In this document: piece by piece, positions 42,153-50,724 of the stretch | Numbering within the stretch: position 1 is the stretch's first letter | How the letters are laid out: each line of letters starts with the position of its first letter | Origin: Oscillospiraceae bacterium CM | GTDB lineage: Bacteria; Bacillota; Clostridia; Oscillospirales; Oscillospiraceae | Assembly: GCA_022870705.1 (NCBI GenBank) | Contig: CP072107.1 | Location: 928,501 to 992,500, forward strand | Direction: 5' to 3' | DNA: 64,000 bases | Position numbers and translations under genes: made by a program | The notes under the pieces: model-generated | What the model was told of the DNA's origin: nothing | Database searches by the model: none | What the model saw: the letters and a program-made list of their open reading frames with translations, nothing else

Positions 42153-42177
42153 CGTAGGGGCGAACTTTGTTCGCCCA
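42153..42177. repeat. Type A REP beside RAYT (copy 2)
   Basis: Same sequence and orientation as the copy at 42091, ending 22 bases before the transposase start. Confidence 0.9.
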
Positions 42178-42198
42178 CCGATTTCACGAGGGTGTCTC

Positions 42199-42687
42199 AT
42201 GAATATTTTGCCTGTTCGGAAAAACAACCGATTAGAAAACCACGATTATGCAAAAACAGGTTTCTATTTTGTGACGATTTGCGTGATGGATAGGAATAAC
42301 TTGCTGTGGGAGGAACCCAACAAAGAGGCGAAATACGTTTGTCTGCCCTTGTCGCCAATCGGCAAAATCATCGATAAAGAAATCATGATTTTGTCCCAAA
42401 CATACGAACAACTTATCGTCGACAAATATGTCATCATGCCTAATCACATTCATATGATCATTGAAATTCATGAAAATAGCGGGCGATCACAGATCGCCCC
42501 TACGGTGTCACGCGCAATCAAGCAATTCAAAGGCTCGGTTACCAAGAAAATTGGTTATCCGTTATTTCAAAAATCTTACTATGACCACATTATCCGTGAC
42601 GAAGCCGATTACTTGACAAAATGGAACTACATCAATACAAACCCCGCCCACTGGGTGGCGGATGACTATTACAGACAGACCCCATAG
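42199..42687 (+). CDS. REP-associated tyrosine transposase (RAYT, Y1/HUH)
   Basis: A 162-residue HUH transposase. The metal motif is HIH at residues 83-85 (MPNHIHMII), preceded by GFYFVTICV and followed by FQKSYYDHIIRDEADYLTKWNYI with the candidate catalytic tyrosine. ATG 42199 follows CGAGGGTGTCT. Two identical REPs lie just upstream. Residues 95-103 (GRSQIAPTV) are encoded by an inverted REP copy. The gene separates the hydratase from icd and is AT-richer than both, consistent with recent arrival. Confidence 0.93.
   Translation: MNILPVRKNNRLENHDYAKTGFYFVTICVMDRNNLLWEEPNKEAKYVCLPLSPIGKIIDKEIMILSQTYEQLIVDKYVIMPNHIHMIIEIHENSGRSQIAPTVSRAIKQFKGSVTKKIGYPLFQKSYYDHIIRDEADYLTKWNYINTNPAHWVADDYYRQTP
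42480..42505 (-). repeat. REP copy inside the RAYT coding sequence
   Basis: Reverse-oriented palindrome GGGCGATC-ACA-GATCGCCCCTACGG, matching the genomic type A head CCGTAGGGGCGATC. It is in frame and translated as GRSQIAPTV. Confidence 0.85.
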
Positions 42688-42747
42688 GGCGCGACGATTT
42701 GGCGTGCCGTAGCCTTTCATTAATTTTCACATTCACGGAGGTACCCC

Positions 42748-43947
42748 ATGCCAAAAATACAAATGACAACGCCGCTTGTTGAGATGGACGGCGATGAAAT
42801 GACGCGCGTGCTGTGGCAGATGATTAAGGACAAGCTCCTCCTGCCATACATCGACTTGAAGACAGAATACTACGACCTTGGGCTGTTAAGCCGCAACGCC
42901 ACGCAGGATCAGATCACCGTTGACGCGGCCAACGCCACAAAGAAATACGGCGTCGCCGTCAAATGCGCCACCATCACCCCAAACCGCCAGCGCATGGAGG
43001 AATACCCGGAGCTGACGGAGATGTGGAAGTCGCCGAACGCCACTATCCGCTCGATTCTTGACGGCACCGTTTTCCGGGCGCCGATCACGCTCGATTGTGT
43101 GAAGCCTGTTGTGAAAACGTGGCAGGCGCCGATTACCATCGCCCGTCACGCCTATGGCGACGTGTATAAGGCCTCAGAGCTCGTTACAGACGAGCCGGGG
43201 GAATGCACCCTGACGTTTAAAGGCGCGAGCGGCGCTGTGCAGTCAATTTCCGTCCACAAGGCCAAAGGCCCCGCCGTGTGGCAGGGCATGCACAATACGC
43301 AAGAGAGCATCAAAAGCTTTGCGCGCGCGTGCTTTAAATACGCCGTTGACACAAAGCAGGACCTCTGGTTTTCCACGAAAGACACGATCTCCAAGCTTTA
43401 CGACGGGCAGTTCAAGGCCGTTTTCGAAGAGGAGTTTAAGGCGTTTAAAGCGGACTTTGACCGGCTCGGCATCGAATATTTCTATACGCTCATAGACGAT
43501 GCCGTGGCACGTGTCATGCGATCGAAGGGCGGCTTTATCTGGGCGCTGAAAAACTATGACGGCGACGTGATGAGCGACATGGTCTCAACGGCCTTTGGGT
43601 CGCTGGCGATGATGACGAGCGTGCTCGTCTCACCGGACGGCGTGTACGAGTTCGAGGCCGCGCACGGTACCGTGACGAAGCACTATTACAAATACCTGCA
43701 GGGCGAAAAGACGTCCACCAACCCGATGGCGACAATTTTTGCCTGGACGGGTGCTTTGCGCAAAAGGGGAGAGCTTGACGGGATTGCCGACCTTGCCGCC
43801 TTCGCGGAGCAGCTTGAAAAAGCGTGTATCGACACGCTGGAGTCCGGCACGATGCCGAAGGAGCTTGCCGCTTTGACGGAAGACGGCTTCAAGGCCACCG
43901 CCGTCAACACCGAGGAATTCTTGGACGCGATTGCTTCAAAGCTGTAA
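42748..43947 (+). CDS. icd: NADP-dependent isocitrate dehydrogenase
   Basis: A 399-residue enzyme of the eukaryote-like type II group. Substrate-binding residues appear in SPNATIRSILDGTVFRAPI, the metal/substrate region in YFYTLIDDAVARVMRSKGGF and YDGDVMSDMVSTAFGSLAMM, and the NADP segment in EAAHGTVTKHYYKY. It oxidises isocitrate to 2-oxoglutarate. CGGAGGTACCCC precedes the ATG. Function pairs with the aconitase-family gene upstream of the RAYT. Confidence 0.96.
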   Translation: MPKIQMTTPLVEMDGDEMTRVLWQMIKDKLLLPYIDLKTEYYDLGLLSRNATQDQITVDAANATKKYGVAVKCATITPNRQRMEEYPELTEMWKSPNATIRSILDGTVFRAPITLDCVKPVVKTWQAPITIARHAYGDVYKASELVTDEPGECTLTFKGASGAVQSISVHKAKGPAVWQGMHNTQESIKSFARACFKYAVDTKQDLWFSTKDTISKLYDGQFKAVFEEEFKAFKADFDRLGIEYFYTLIDDAVARVMRSKGGFIWALKNYDGDVMSDMVSTAFGSLAMMTSVLVSPDGVYEFEAAHGTVTKHYYKYLQGEKTSTNPMATIFAWTGALRKRGELDGIADLAAFAEQLEKACIDTLESGTMPKELAALTEDGFKATAVNTEEFLDAIASKL

Positions 43948-43951
43948 GAGG

Positions 43952-43977
43952 AAAGGACGCCGTAAGGCGTCCTTTTG
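43952..43977 (+). terminator. Intrinsic terminator after icd
   Basis: AAAGGACGCC-GTAA-GGCGTCCTTT, 10-bp stem ending in TTTT. Confidence 0.9.
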
Positions 43978-44015
43978 ACATTCATGCCGCTAAAATGACG
44001 GCGTGAAGAAAGATG

Positions 44016-44043
44016 TTGAAAATAGTGGAAATAATGATATAAT
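44016..44043 (+). promoter_or_regulatory. Promoter for the 278-residue membrane protein
   Basis: TTGAAA (44016-44021), 16-base spacer, TATAAT (44038-44043). Confidence 0.8.
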
Positions 44044-44076
44044 TATACAGAGATGAAGCTTGGGGGGAGTAAAAGA

Positions 44077-44913
44077 GTGCATTTGGCAATCTATTTTTTA
44101 ATCTTCACACCGATCCTTGCCTTTGCCTGCTATACGCTCTTCAGCTACAGAAAGCTGCCGGATGTCTATGACCTGAAACTGACGAGACGAGTCTATTACA
44201 TATTCGTCCTTTTGTATCTGGCAGTTTTATTCCTTTTTTACCGCAGCCAGGTGGAAAACACTGTCATCATCCATATTGATAACGTCAACAACCTTTTTGT
44301 CAATTACGCCATATTCTTGGTTTTGGCAGTCGTCTGGGAATATTTATTTATCTCCTGCCGGACGCTCAAAAACTTCAAATTCAAAGACATTGAGCTCGAT
44401 ATGACCGAACTGGATCAGGTCAAATATGTCGATAAAACGCAGGACAGACAGATTGCCTCGTTGGATGCCGTCCTCAACGCCAGAATCGAGATGGCAAAGT
44501 TTGTGGACGATTACGTTAAAAACTCGGATTTAAACCCGGAGCAGTCATATAAAGACATCATCAGGGAATATGAAAAAAAGCGTAAAAACATCAAGGTTTT
44601 CGCATATTTCGAGCACGAGACAGAGCAGATGGCAAAAGAGCTGTCGATCAGCAAAGATGTGATGACCGCCCTGATGTATGCCATCAGCCTTTACGGCTAC
44701 TGCATCCCGAAGGCGTTTCGGAAAAAAGACTATATTTTTGCAAAATACAAGACGAAATATACAACAAGCGACATTATCGTTGTTTTCAGCAGCGATTTTC
44801 TTGTTGACAACGAGCACCTGATGCTGTTTGATGCAGTTGATTATTTTGAGGTTTTAATTGCGCTCAATATTTTACAGGCGGAGAATGAAAATCTCGGTAT
44901 TCAAAATGGCTGA
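44077..44913 (+). CDS. Three-helix membrane protein of unknown function
   Basis: A 278-residue protein. The GTG at 44077 is eight bases after GGGGGGAG; the ATG at 44053 has no such site. Three hydrophobic segments lie in about the first 95 residues (LAIYFLIFTPILAFACYTLF, YIFVLLYLAVLFLFY, YAIFLVLAVVWEYLF). The rest is a hydrophilic, largely helical cytoplasmic domain (about 100-278). I recognise no family or catalytic motif. Its own promoter and the following small gene suggest a two-gene unit. Confidence 0.75.
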   Translation: MHLAIYFLIFTPILAFACYTLFSYRKLPDVYDLKLTRRVYYIFVLLYLAVLFLFYRSQVENTVIIHIDNVNNLFVNYAIFLVLAVVWEYLFISCRTLKNFKFKDIELDMTELDQVKYVDKTQDRQIASLDAVLNARIEMAKFVDDYVKNSDLNPEQSYKDIIREYEKKRKNIKVFAYFEHETEQMAKELSISKDVMTALMYAISLYGYCIPKAFRKKDYIFAKYKTKYTTSDIIVVFSSDFLVDNEHLMLFDAVDYFEVLIALNILQAENENLGIQNG

Positions 44914-44949
44914 TGCGTGCTATAATAAGAATAGAAAGGGCGTGATGTT

Positions 44950-45126
44950 ATGTCGTCGGCAAAGAGAAATAATTTGTTTGTAATGCGCGATATTTCGAAA
45001 AACAAAACTGGGCATGGCATCGAGCAGTTCAAAACGCAGATTTCCTCCAAAAACAAGTTGATGACCGACAATAAATTTGTCCAGGGCAAGCGCGTTTTGC
45101 AGGAAAAGATATATTCAAAGATTTGA
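44950..45126 (+). CDS. 58-residue basic small protein
   Basis: ATG 44950 after GAAAGGGCGTG, ending TGA 45126. The sequence is rich in Lys, Asn and Ser (start MSSAKRNNLFVMRDISKN, end VLQEKIYSKI) with no membrane segment. It has a ribosome binding site, lies 36 bases after the membrane protein and is closed by a strong terminator, so it is probably a real gene. No family recognised. Confidence 0.55.
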   Translation: MSSAKRNNLFVMRDISKNKTGHGIEQFKTQISSKNKLMTDNKFVQGKRVLQEKIYSKI

Positions 45127-45159
45127 GCCAAGAATAAAAATGACAAAGCGCTGTAAAAC

Positions 45160-45186
45160 AAAAGGACGCCGAAAGGCGTCCTTTTG
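45160..45186 (+). terminator. Intrinsic terminator after the 58-residue gene
   Basis: AAAAGGACGCC-GAAA-GGCGTCCTTTT, 11-bp stem with GAAA loop; nearly the same hairpin as after icd. Confidence 0.9.
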
Positions 45187-45279
45187 TTGAGATTTTAGAT
45201 CATTTTTAGTACTGCCATTTTATGAAATATATGTTAGTATTGTGACGTAAATTGTCAAAATGAAGGGCGGCTTTTGTCG

Positions 45280-46356
45280 ATGGGATTTCGCTCGGTCGTA
45301 TCTGGCTCTCTGGATGGAATATTCAAGCTTTATAAACGATGTGTCAAACTCAAGACAAAGTATGCGCATAGAATTAAGACAAACAGCTGGTGTCGCAAAA
45401 ACAGGCATAAGCTCACGGCAGCGCAGCTCAATGAGGCCAAGGATTACTGGCGCCGGTTCACGAAGGAGTACAGCGCAAATTTCTGCAAACGGTTTTCAAC
45501 CGTCAACGGGACCTTTGACGTGCGCTATATTCCGGAGGACCTGTATTTCAATATCATTGAACCGTATCTGAATAATCATCAGCAGACCTTTGGCAATAAA
45601 TCCTACTTTCCCATGATGTTTGACTGCAAAATGCCCGAAATTGTGTTCAGTAGGGTCAACGGCATCTATTTAAGTCCAAGCTTTGAACTCATCACGGAAG
45701 AAGAGGCTTTACGGCGATGTTTTGGGTATGATGCCGTGATATTCAAACCGTCCGTTGACAGCTGCGGCGGCAAAAACGTGAAGATTTTTGAGACCGGCGA
45801 CCCGTCAGGGATTAGAAAGGCTTTCGACGAATACAGCGGCTTTCCTTATTATGTTGTTCAGAACGTTATAAGGCAACACGCGAAGATCAGCGCGATCCAT
45901 TCGGCATCTGTCAACACCATCCGGATTATGACGCTTCTGATCAACGGAAAAATTGTCATCCTGCCGCCGGTACTCCGCATGGGCGTCAATAACAGCCGTG
46001 TCGATAACGCCAGCTCCGGCGGCATTGTCTGTGGGATACTGCCTGACGGCCGGCTGAAGGCTTGCGCGTATTCCGCAGCAGGCGTCAGGTTTGACAGGCA
46101 CCCGCAGGGATTTGAATTCGGCAAAGGCCATATCCCATCCATCGATGCAGCAGAAGAGATGGTTAGGCGCATTGCCCAAAAGTTTCCGGACCATCGGCTC
46201 ATCGCATGGGACATCGCCATCGATGAAGACGGAGAACCGATTTTGATCGAGGCCAACGTTAACCATGGACAGATCGACTTCATGCAGTTCAATAACGGTC
46301 CTTTATTTGGCGATTATACAGACGATGTTCTGAAGGAAGTATTTCAAAAAAAATGA
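45280..46356 (+). CDS. Sugar-transfer-associated ATP-grasp enzyme
   Basis: A 358-residue ATP-grasp protein; ATG 45280 is nine bases after AAGGGCGG (a TTG at 45274 is also possible). The nucleotide site includes AVIFKPSVDSCGGKNV and the metal-binding end WDIAIDEDGEPILIEANVNHG. It matches the ATP-grasp subfamily found in polysaccharide gene clusters, thought to ligate amino-acid-like groups to sugars or lipids. It is convergent with the CsaB wall-polymer operon, supporting a cell-envelope role; substrate unknown. Confidence 0.82.
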   Translation: MGFRSVVSGSLDGIFKLYKRCVKLKTKYAHRIKTNSWCRKNRHKLTAAQLNEAKDYWRRFTKEYSANFCKRFSTVNGTFDVRYIPEDLYFNIIEPYLNNHQQTFGNKSYFPMMFDCKMPEIVFSRVNGIYLSPSFELITEEEALRRCFGYDAVIFKPSVDSCGGKNVKIFETGDPSGIRKAFDEYSGFPYYVVQNVIRQHAKISAIHSASVNTIRIMTLLINGKIVILPPVLRMGVNNSRVDNASSGGIVCGILPDGRLKACAYSAAGVRFDRHPQGFEFGKGHIPSIDAAEEMVRRIAQKFPDHRLIAWDIAIDEDGEPILIEANVNHGQIDFMQFNNGPLFGDYTDDVLKEVFQKK

Positions 46357-46369
46357 TAGCAACAATTTG

Positions 46370-46399
46370 ACGCCGGGCATTTATGCCCGGCGTTTGTTT
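46370..46399 (+). terminator. Terminator overlapping the 3' end of the CsaB fusion gene
   Basis: ACGCCGGGCAT and ATGCCCGGCGT are exact arms around two T's, followed by TTGTTTTT. The right half lies in the last codons and stop codon of the convergent gene. Confidence 0.8.
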
Positions 46400-48609
46400 T
46401 TCGGGGTATTCAAAAGTTCCAATAGGCGCGCAGCGTCGTCGCGCGCCAGCTGTTCATAGTCGAGCGAGCACGCTTTAAGACACGCAGTATAATCGCGCTT
46501 TCGCATCTGCAGTGACTGCACGGCGTTCATCGCCGACACGGTGTTAAAACCGACCACGTCTCCGGCGGATGGCATATTAAGCGCCCGGATATACGCCTTG
46601 ACCTTCGGGTCATAGATAATCCCGACGACGGGGACGCCCATCCGCGCCGAAAAAATCAACGTGTGCAGGCGCATAGCAACGACAAAATCGGACAGACCAA
46701 TGACGCCCATAATCTGGCGTGCCGTGCTCTTTGGATTTAATAAATACGCCGGGCGGTGCATCTGATCGATGATCTCCAGGCTGATGGCGACGTCGTTCGG
46801 TACCTGCATGGGGATAAAAATGACAGAGAGGCGATACGTCTCGGCAATTTCGTCGCACAGGCGCGCAATTTTTTGATTAAACGCCGGGCCGCCGACCCAG
46901 TTGCGCACCGAGATACAGACAAAGTTCTCACCCGTGGGCAGCCCGCAGTCGCGGAGAAGGGCATGGGCTTCGTCCGTCGGGACGGCGTTTAGCGTAAAAA
47001 CGGGGTCGGCTGTCACGTGGAGGTCGTCCCGCTGAACGCCCATGCTAGTGAGTTCCTCGGCAGACATGTCATCCCGCAGGGAGATGACGTCGGCCCGCCC
47101 GACGATGTGCCGGACGAGACGGCGATTTGTTTTTTTCCGCACCGGCCCGATGCCGTTGGCGTATATCATGACTTTCTTACCCAAAAGCTCCGCCGCCAAA
47201 ATGATCGTGAGATAGTAAAAGAGTGACCGCGTTGACGTATGATCCTGCAGGAGGCTGCCGCCGCCGGAGACGAGCGCGTCACAGCGGCGCAGCGCGCCGA
47301 GGACGGCGAAAAAGTCAAACCGGTCAACGGCTTGATAACCGTAACGCGCTGTTGTGTCGGTCGGATCGTTTGACAAGACGGTAATGGCAATATCACCGCC
47401 CGAATCGTCAATGGTTGCGTGGATCGACTGTAAAATCGCCTCATCACCGGCGTTGCCGAAGCCATAATAACCGCTCATAACGACATTAAAGCGGCGACGG
47501 CGGACGGCTTCATACGCTGCCTCGCAGTCATCTGTCATGCGGCTGACGGAGTAATCGCTTAAAACGAGAGATCGTCCGTCATCACCGAGCGCAGCGCGTT
47601 CACGCGGCGTCAAAACTGTCATTGTGTGGACGATTTCGCCAAGCAGGCGCTCACCGTCAGGCAGGGCGCTGCCGCGGCAGCAGAAGTTGCTCTCCCGCGC
47701 CTGCTGCACGCTCTCCGGCGTGAAAAGCCCGATATAGCCCTCGGCACCGGCCAAAATGACGGGTTTCGCTTCCGCCATCGCCTCCAGCGCCGCGCGTGAG
47801 ACGCCGACAAAAACATCTCCGGCGCTGACAATGTCGCTGATATCGGTGCGCGGGCCCGTCATGACGACGGTTTGATGCCCCGTCAGTCTGTTGGCCTCTT
47901 TTGCTTTCTCTAAAAGCGCATCATAAACGTCGCCGCCGCCGGCAATAAGAATCTGAACGCCGGGCAGCGCCTTGTTCAGCCGTGGGGCGATGTCAATCAG
48001 CTGGCGCGCTACGAGGCTCGCGCTCTCGTCAAGGCGGCTGACGTGGCAGACGACAGGCTTATTACGGTCAAGCCCGAATTCCGCGTCAATCTTTTCAGAC
48101 GAGACGTCTGGGGAGAATTTGTCGGTGTCGATGCCGTTAATGGTCATGATGATGTCGCGCGGGCTTACGTGGTAGTTTGTAATCAGATAATCTCGTATGT
48201 CAGGGGAGACGGCAATTGTCTTCTGCCCCCAGTTTGTCAGCTGGTTGAGACCGGGGCCAAGCTGAAAAACGCCGTGCGCCGTTGTTACAAAAGGAAAACG
48301 CATCGTTTTCTGGAGAAGACCGCAGATAAACGCCGATATACGCGCGTGCGCGTGGACAATATCGGGCTTTTCCTTTTTGATAATTTTCCGGAGCAGGAAA
48401 TATGATTTGAGCATGTAAAAGAGATGACGCCTGTTCATCGGAATCTGATAATGGCGGATGCCCTTGGCTTCAATGTCCGCGACGAAAACACCGCCGTTTG
48501 AGGCGACAACAACGTCGAAGCCGCGCCGCTTGAGCTCGCAGGCCAGCTCGATGATATGTGTTTCAGCGCCACCGATGCCAAGACTCATCGTTGCCATCAG
48601 GATTTTCAT
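46381..48609 (-). CDS. csaB: Glycosyltransferase-CsaB polysaccharide pyruvyl transferase fusion
   Basis: A 742-residue fusion. Residues 1-370 are a GT4-type glycosyltransferase (GIGGAETHIIELACEL, HAHARISAF, SRLDESASLVARQLI). From about residue 373 (VVMSGYYGFGNAGDEAIL) it is CsaB, with SGGGSLLQD, YANGIGPV and MRLHTLIFSARMGVPVVGI. CsaB adds ketal-linked pyruvate to the secondary wall polymer that anchors SLH proteins; two such proteins are encoded nearby. It is the last gene of the wall-polymer operon, three bases after a DUF4330 gene. Confidence 0.92.
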   Translation of the reverse strand: MKILMATMSLGIGGAETHIIELACELKRRGFDVVVASNGGVFVADIEAKGIRHYQIPMNRRHLFYMLKSYFLLRKIIKKEKPDIVHAHARISAFICGLLQKTMRFPFVTTAHGVFQLGPGLNQLTNWGQKTIAVSPDIRDYLITNYHVSPRDIIMTINGIDTDKFSPDVSSEKIDAEFGLDRNKPVVCHVSRLDESASLVARQLIDIAPRLNKALPGVQILIAGGGDVYDALLEKAKEANRLTGHQTVVMTGPRTDISDIVSAGDVFVGVSRAALEAMAEAKPVILAGAEGYIGLFTPESVQQARESNFCCRGSALPDGERLLGEIVHTMTVLTPRERAALGDDGRSLVLSDYSVSRMTDDCEAAYEAVRRRRFNVVMSGYYGFGNAGDEAILQSIHATIDDSGGDIAITVLSNDPTDTTARYGYQAVDRFDFFAVLGALRRCDALVSGGGSLLQDHTSTRSLFYYLTIILAAELLGKKVMIYANGIGPVRKKTNRRLVRHIVGRADVISLRDDMSAEELTSMGVQRDDLHVTADPVFTLNAVPTDEAHALLRDCGLPTGENFVCISVRNWVGGPAFNQKIARLCDEIAETYRLSVIFIPMQVPNDVAISLEIIDQMHRPAYLLNPKSTARQIMGVIGLSDFVVAMRLHTLIFSARMGVPVVGIIYDPKVKAYIRALNMPSAGDVVGFNTVSAMNAVQSLQMRKRDYTACLKACSLDYEQLARDDAARLLELLNTPKNKRRA

Positions 48610-48612
48610 CTC

Positions 48613-49107
48613 TTACTCCAGTCCCGTGATGGTCGCTTCAAAAGACGTGTATTTTGTGTAGAAATTACGGTTTGAGTTGACATTGAGTTCATACGTCTTG
48701 CCGGAAAAAGTACGCCCGTCGGTGACAATACCATCTGTTTTGATTGTCAGGATAACGTCAAAATAGCCCTCGTAGCTGCCGTTGACGAGTGAGCCGTCAA
48801 TTTTTTCAGAAGCCGTGACGGCGGGCTTGTAGTCGACGGCCGTAATCGTGCCGACGGCGTTTCCGCCGTTGCCTTTGTCAAAAAGAACGTCGCCGGGTTT
48901 CAGGCTGTCGACGGAATACTGGCGCACACCGTTAACCGCCACGGTATACGTGACCGGTTTCAGGTCAGCGCCCTGGCGCGTAACGTCGAGAAGATTGAAT
49001 TTGACAACGAGGGCCGCCACGATCACGAGGACGATCAGAAGGACGAAAAAATCAATGATGCTAACCTTGCCGAAGAGTCTGCCGTTTTCATCGATGATTT
49101 TCTTCAT
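48613..49107 (-). CDS. DUF4330-family membrane-anchored protein (second copy)
   Basis: A 164-residue protein with one N-terminal membrane helix (about 18-42) and an extracytoplasmic beta-rich domain. The start overlaps the preceding DUF4330 gene by four bases (ATGA). DUF4330 proteins occur in wall-polymer clusters of Clostridia; function unknown. The conserved pattern SLKPGDVLFDKGNGGNAVG is also seen in the first copy. Confidence 0.8.
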   Translation of the reverse strand: MKKIIDENGRLFGKVSIIDFFVLLIVLVIVAALVVKFNLLDVTRQGADLKPVTYTVAVNGVRQYSVDSLKPGDVLFDKGNGGNAVGTITAVDYKPAVTASEKIDGSLVNGSYEGYFDVILTIKTDGIVTDGRTFSGKTYELNVNSNRNFYTKYTSFEATITGLE

Positions 49108-49607
49108 GTGAGATCCCCCCGTTCAAACGCGACAATGTAGCCCTTACCCGCGTAACCCGGCCCGGCGGCCGCGACCTCCTCGCCGACGCGGATCAGGTAT
49201 CCGCTCGCGGCTTTGATTTCGGATTCGCTTACCGAGCAGTCGGTGACAAGCGTTATGGTTGCCGTCACCTTGCCGGGAACCTCGGACAAGACGGTGTCAC
49301 CGGTGTTCAGGTTTTTTTCAGGTGTCACGGTCGGTCCCATTGTGACGGAGACGACCGTCCCCATAATAAATTTCTTTGTACTGTCGAGCATCGTGTCGCC
49401 CGGCTGGATTTTAGCAGTGGCCGTATCAAGCATATCACTCAGCTCAATCGTATAGTGAATCTGTCTCGTGCCCGTTGTGGCCGTCGTGCTCTTGCCGGAG
49501 GCCCGCCAGAAGTATAGTAGCGCCGCCGCCGCAATCAAAACAACGGCGATGATGACAATGTCAAAGACGTTCAGCCGCCACCTTGTTTTTTTTGTTTTAT
49601 TATCCAT
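49104..49607 (-). CDS. DUF4330-family membrane-anchored protein (first copy)
   Basis: A 167-residue relative of the next gene: basic N-terminus, one helix (about 15-37), then an exported domain with KIQPGDTMLDSTKKFIMG. The two copies are too different for a recent duplication. It overlaps the glycosyltransferase upstream by eight bases and its twin downstream by four, so all three are translated together. Confidence 0.8.
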   Translation of the reverse strand: MDNKTKKTRWRLNVFDIVIIAVVLIAAAALLYFWRASGKSTTATTGTRQIHYTIELSDMLDTATAKIQPGDTMLDSTKKFIMGTVVSVTMGPTVTPEKNLNTGDTVLSEVPGKVTATITLVTDCSVSESEIKAASGYLIRVGEEVAAAGPGYAGKGYIVAFERGDLT

Positions 49608-50724
49608 CGTGATCTCCCTTCAAAACGTCCCGGTAAATTCGTTCGATGTTTCCAGCAAAGGTCTCGCCGGTGAAGCGCTCTCTAAAAACAACCTCTGCGC
49701 TGGCGCTCAGGCGTGACAAGAGGTCTGTATTGCCGACCAGCCGCCGAATGCATCCGGCCAGCGCTTTTGTGTCGCGGCTTCTAAAAACAAGGCCGTTGAC
49801 GCCGTTTTCGATAACAAAGGGGTTGCCCCCGTAATCGCTAACTATGGCGGGCAGGCCAAGGCTCATGCCCTCGAGGAGTGACAAGCTGGACGCCTCCGTG
49901 CCGTACGACGCGTTGAGCTGAACGTCGAGCGCGTTTAAGAGCGGCGCCACGTCCGTCACGAAGCCCAAAAACGTCACTGTGTCGTCGAGGCTGAGCGACA
50001 GGGCCTTCTGACGGAGCACCTGCTCGTCCGGCCCGGCACCGGCAATAAAAATGCGGATGGGAAGGCCGTCGTCCTTTAAGATTTTTGCGGCGTCAAGAAT
50101 CAAGGCCTGTCCCTTGTACGGTTCAAGCCGCGCGAGAATCCCGGCGGCAAAATCGTCATCACGAAGCCCGTATTCAGCGCGGATTCTTGTGCGCTCGTTG
50201 GGACTGACGCGCGTGATGGGTTCAACACCGTTCATTACCACATCAATCATATCGCCGCGGATGCCGCCGTCTGTTAAGTTTTCCTTCGCGGCAGGGGAGA
50301 CGGCGATGAAGCGGTCGGCGTAATGCTCGTTTATAAGTTTGTTCAAAAGATGCCCCGGGCCTGATTTCAGCCGCGGGCTGACAGGGAAGACGGAATGGCG
50401 CGTTGTGATAACGGCCCTATGGCACCGGCGCGCTGCAATCCGCCCGGAGAGCGAGCCGTGCGTGTGCACAATATCGGGGCTGAGCTGCCGGATTATTTTC
50501 TGAAGTGTTTTGATATCGGCCGGAGAAAATGACGCGTTGGGTTTAATGTCGGCTTCGATGACGCGGGCGCCCGCGTTACGGAGCGGCTCGGCCAAGAGGC
50601 TCCCGCGCGGCAGGCAGACGGCCGTTTCAAAAGCGTTTGTGTCGGCGAAGCGGAGGTAGTTTAAAAGCACGCGCCCGGCACCGCCGATGTTCGCGTCACT
50701 GATGATGTTCAGGACCTTGACCAT
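49600..50724 (-). CDS. GT4 family glycosyltransferase
   Basis: A 374-residue GT-B fold enzyme: acceptor-side start IGGAGRVLLNYLRF, HTHGSLSGRIAAR, and donor-side E-x7-E-type region EASSLSLLEGMSLGLPAIVSDYGG. It presumably adds a sugar to the undecaprenyl-linked wall polymer. It overlaps the polymerase-like gene by 16 bases. Confidence 0.9.
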   Translation of the reverse strand: MVKVLNIISDANIGGAGRVLLNYLRFADTNAFETAVCLPRGSLLAEPLRNAGARVIEADIKPNASFSPADIKTLQKIIRQLSPDIVHTHGSLSGRIAARRCHRAVITTRHSVFPVSPRLKSGPGHLLNKLINEHYADRFIAVSPAAKENLTDGGIRGDMIDVVMNGVEPITRVSPNERTRIRAEYGLRDDDFAAGILARLEPYKGQALILDAAKILKDDGLPIRIFIAGAGPDEQVLRQKALSLSLDDTVTFLGFVTDVAPLLNALDVQLNASYGTEASSLSLLEGMSLGLPAIVSDYGGNPFVIENGVNGLVFRSRDTKALAGCIRRLVGNTDLLSRLSASAEVVFRERFTGETFAGNIERIYRDVLKGDHDG

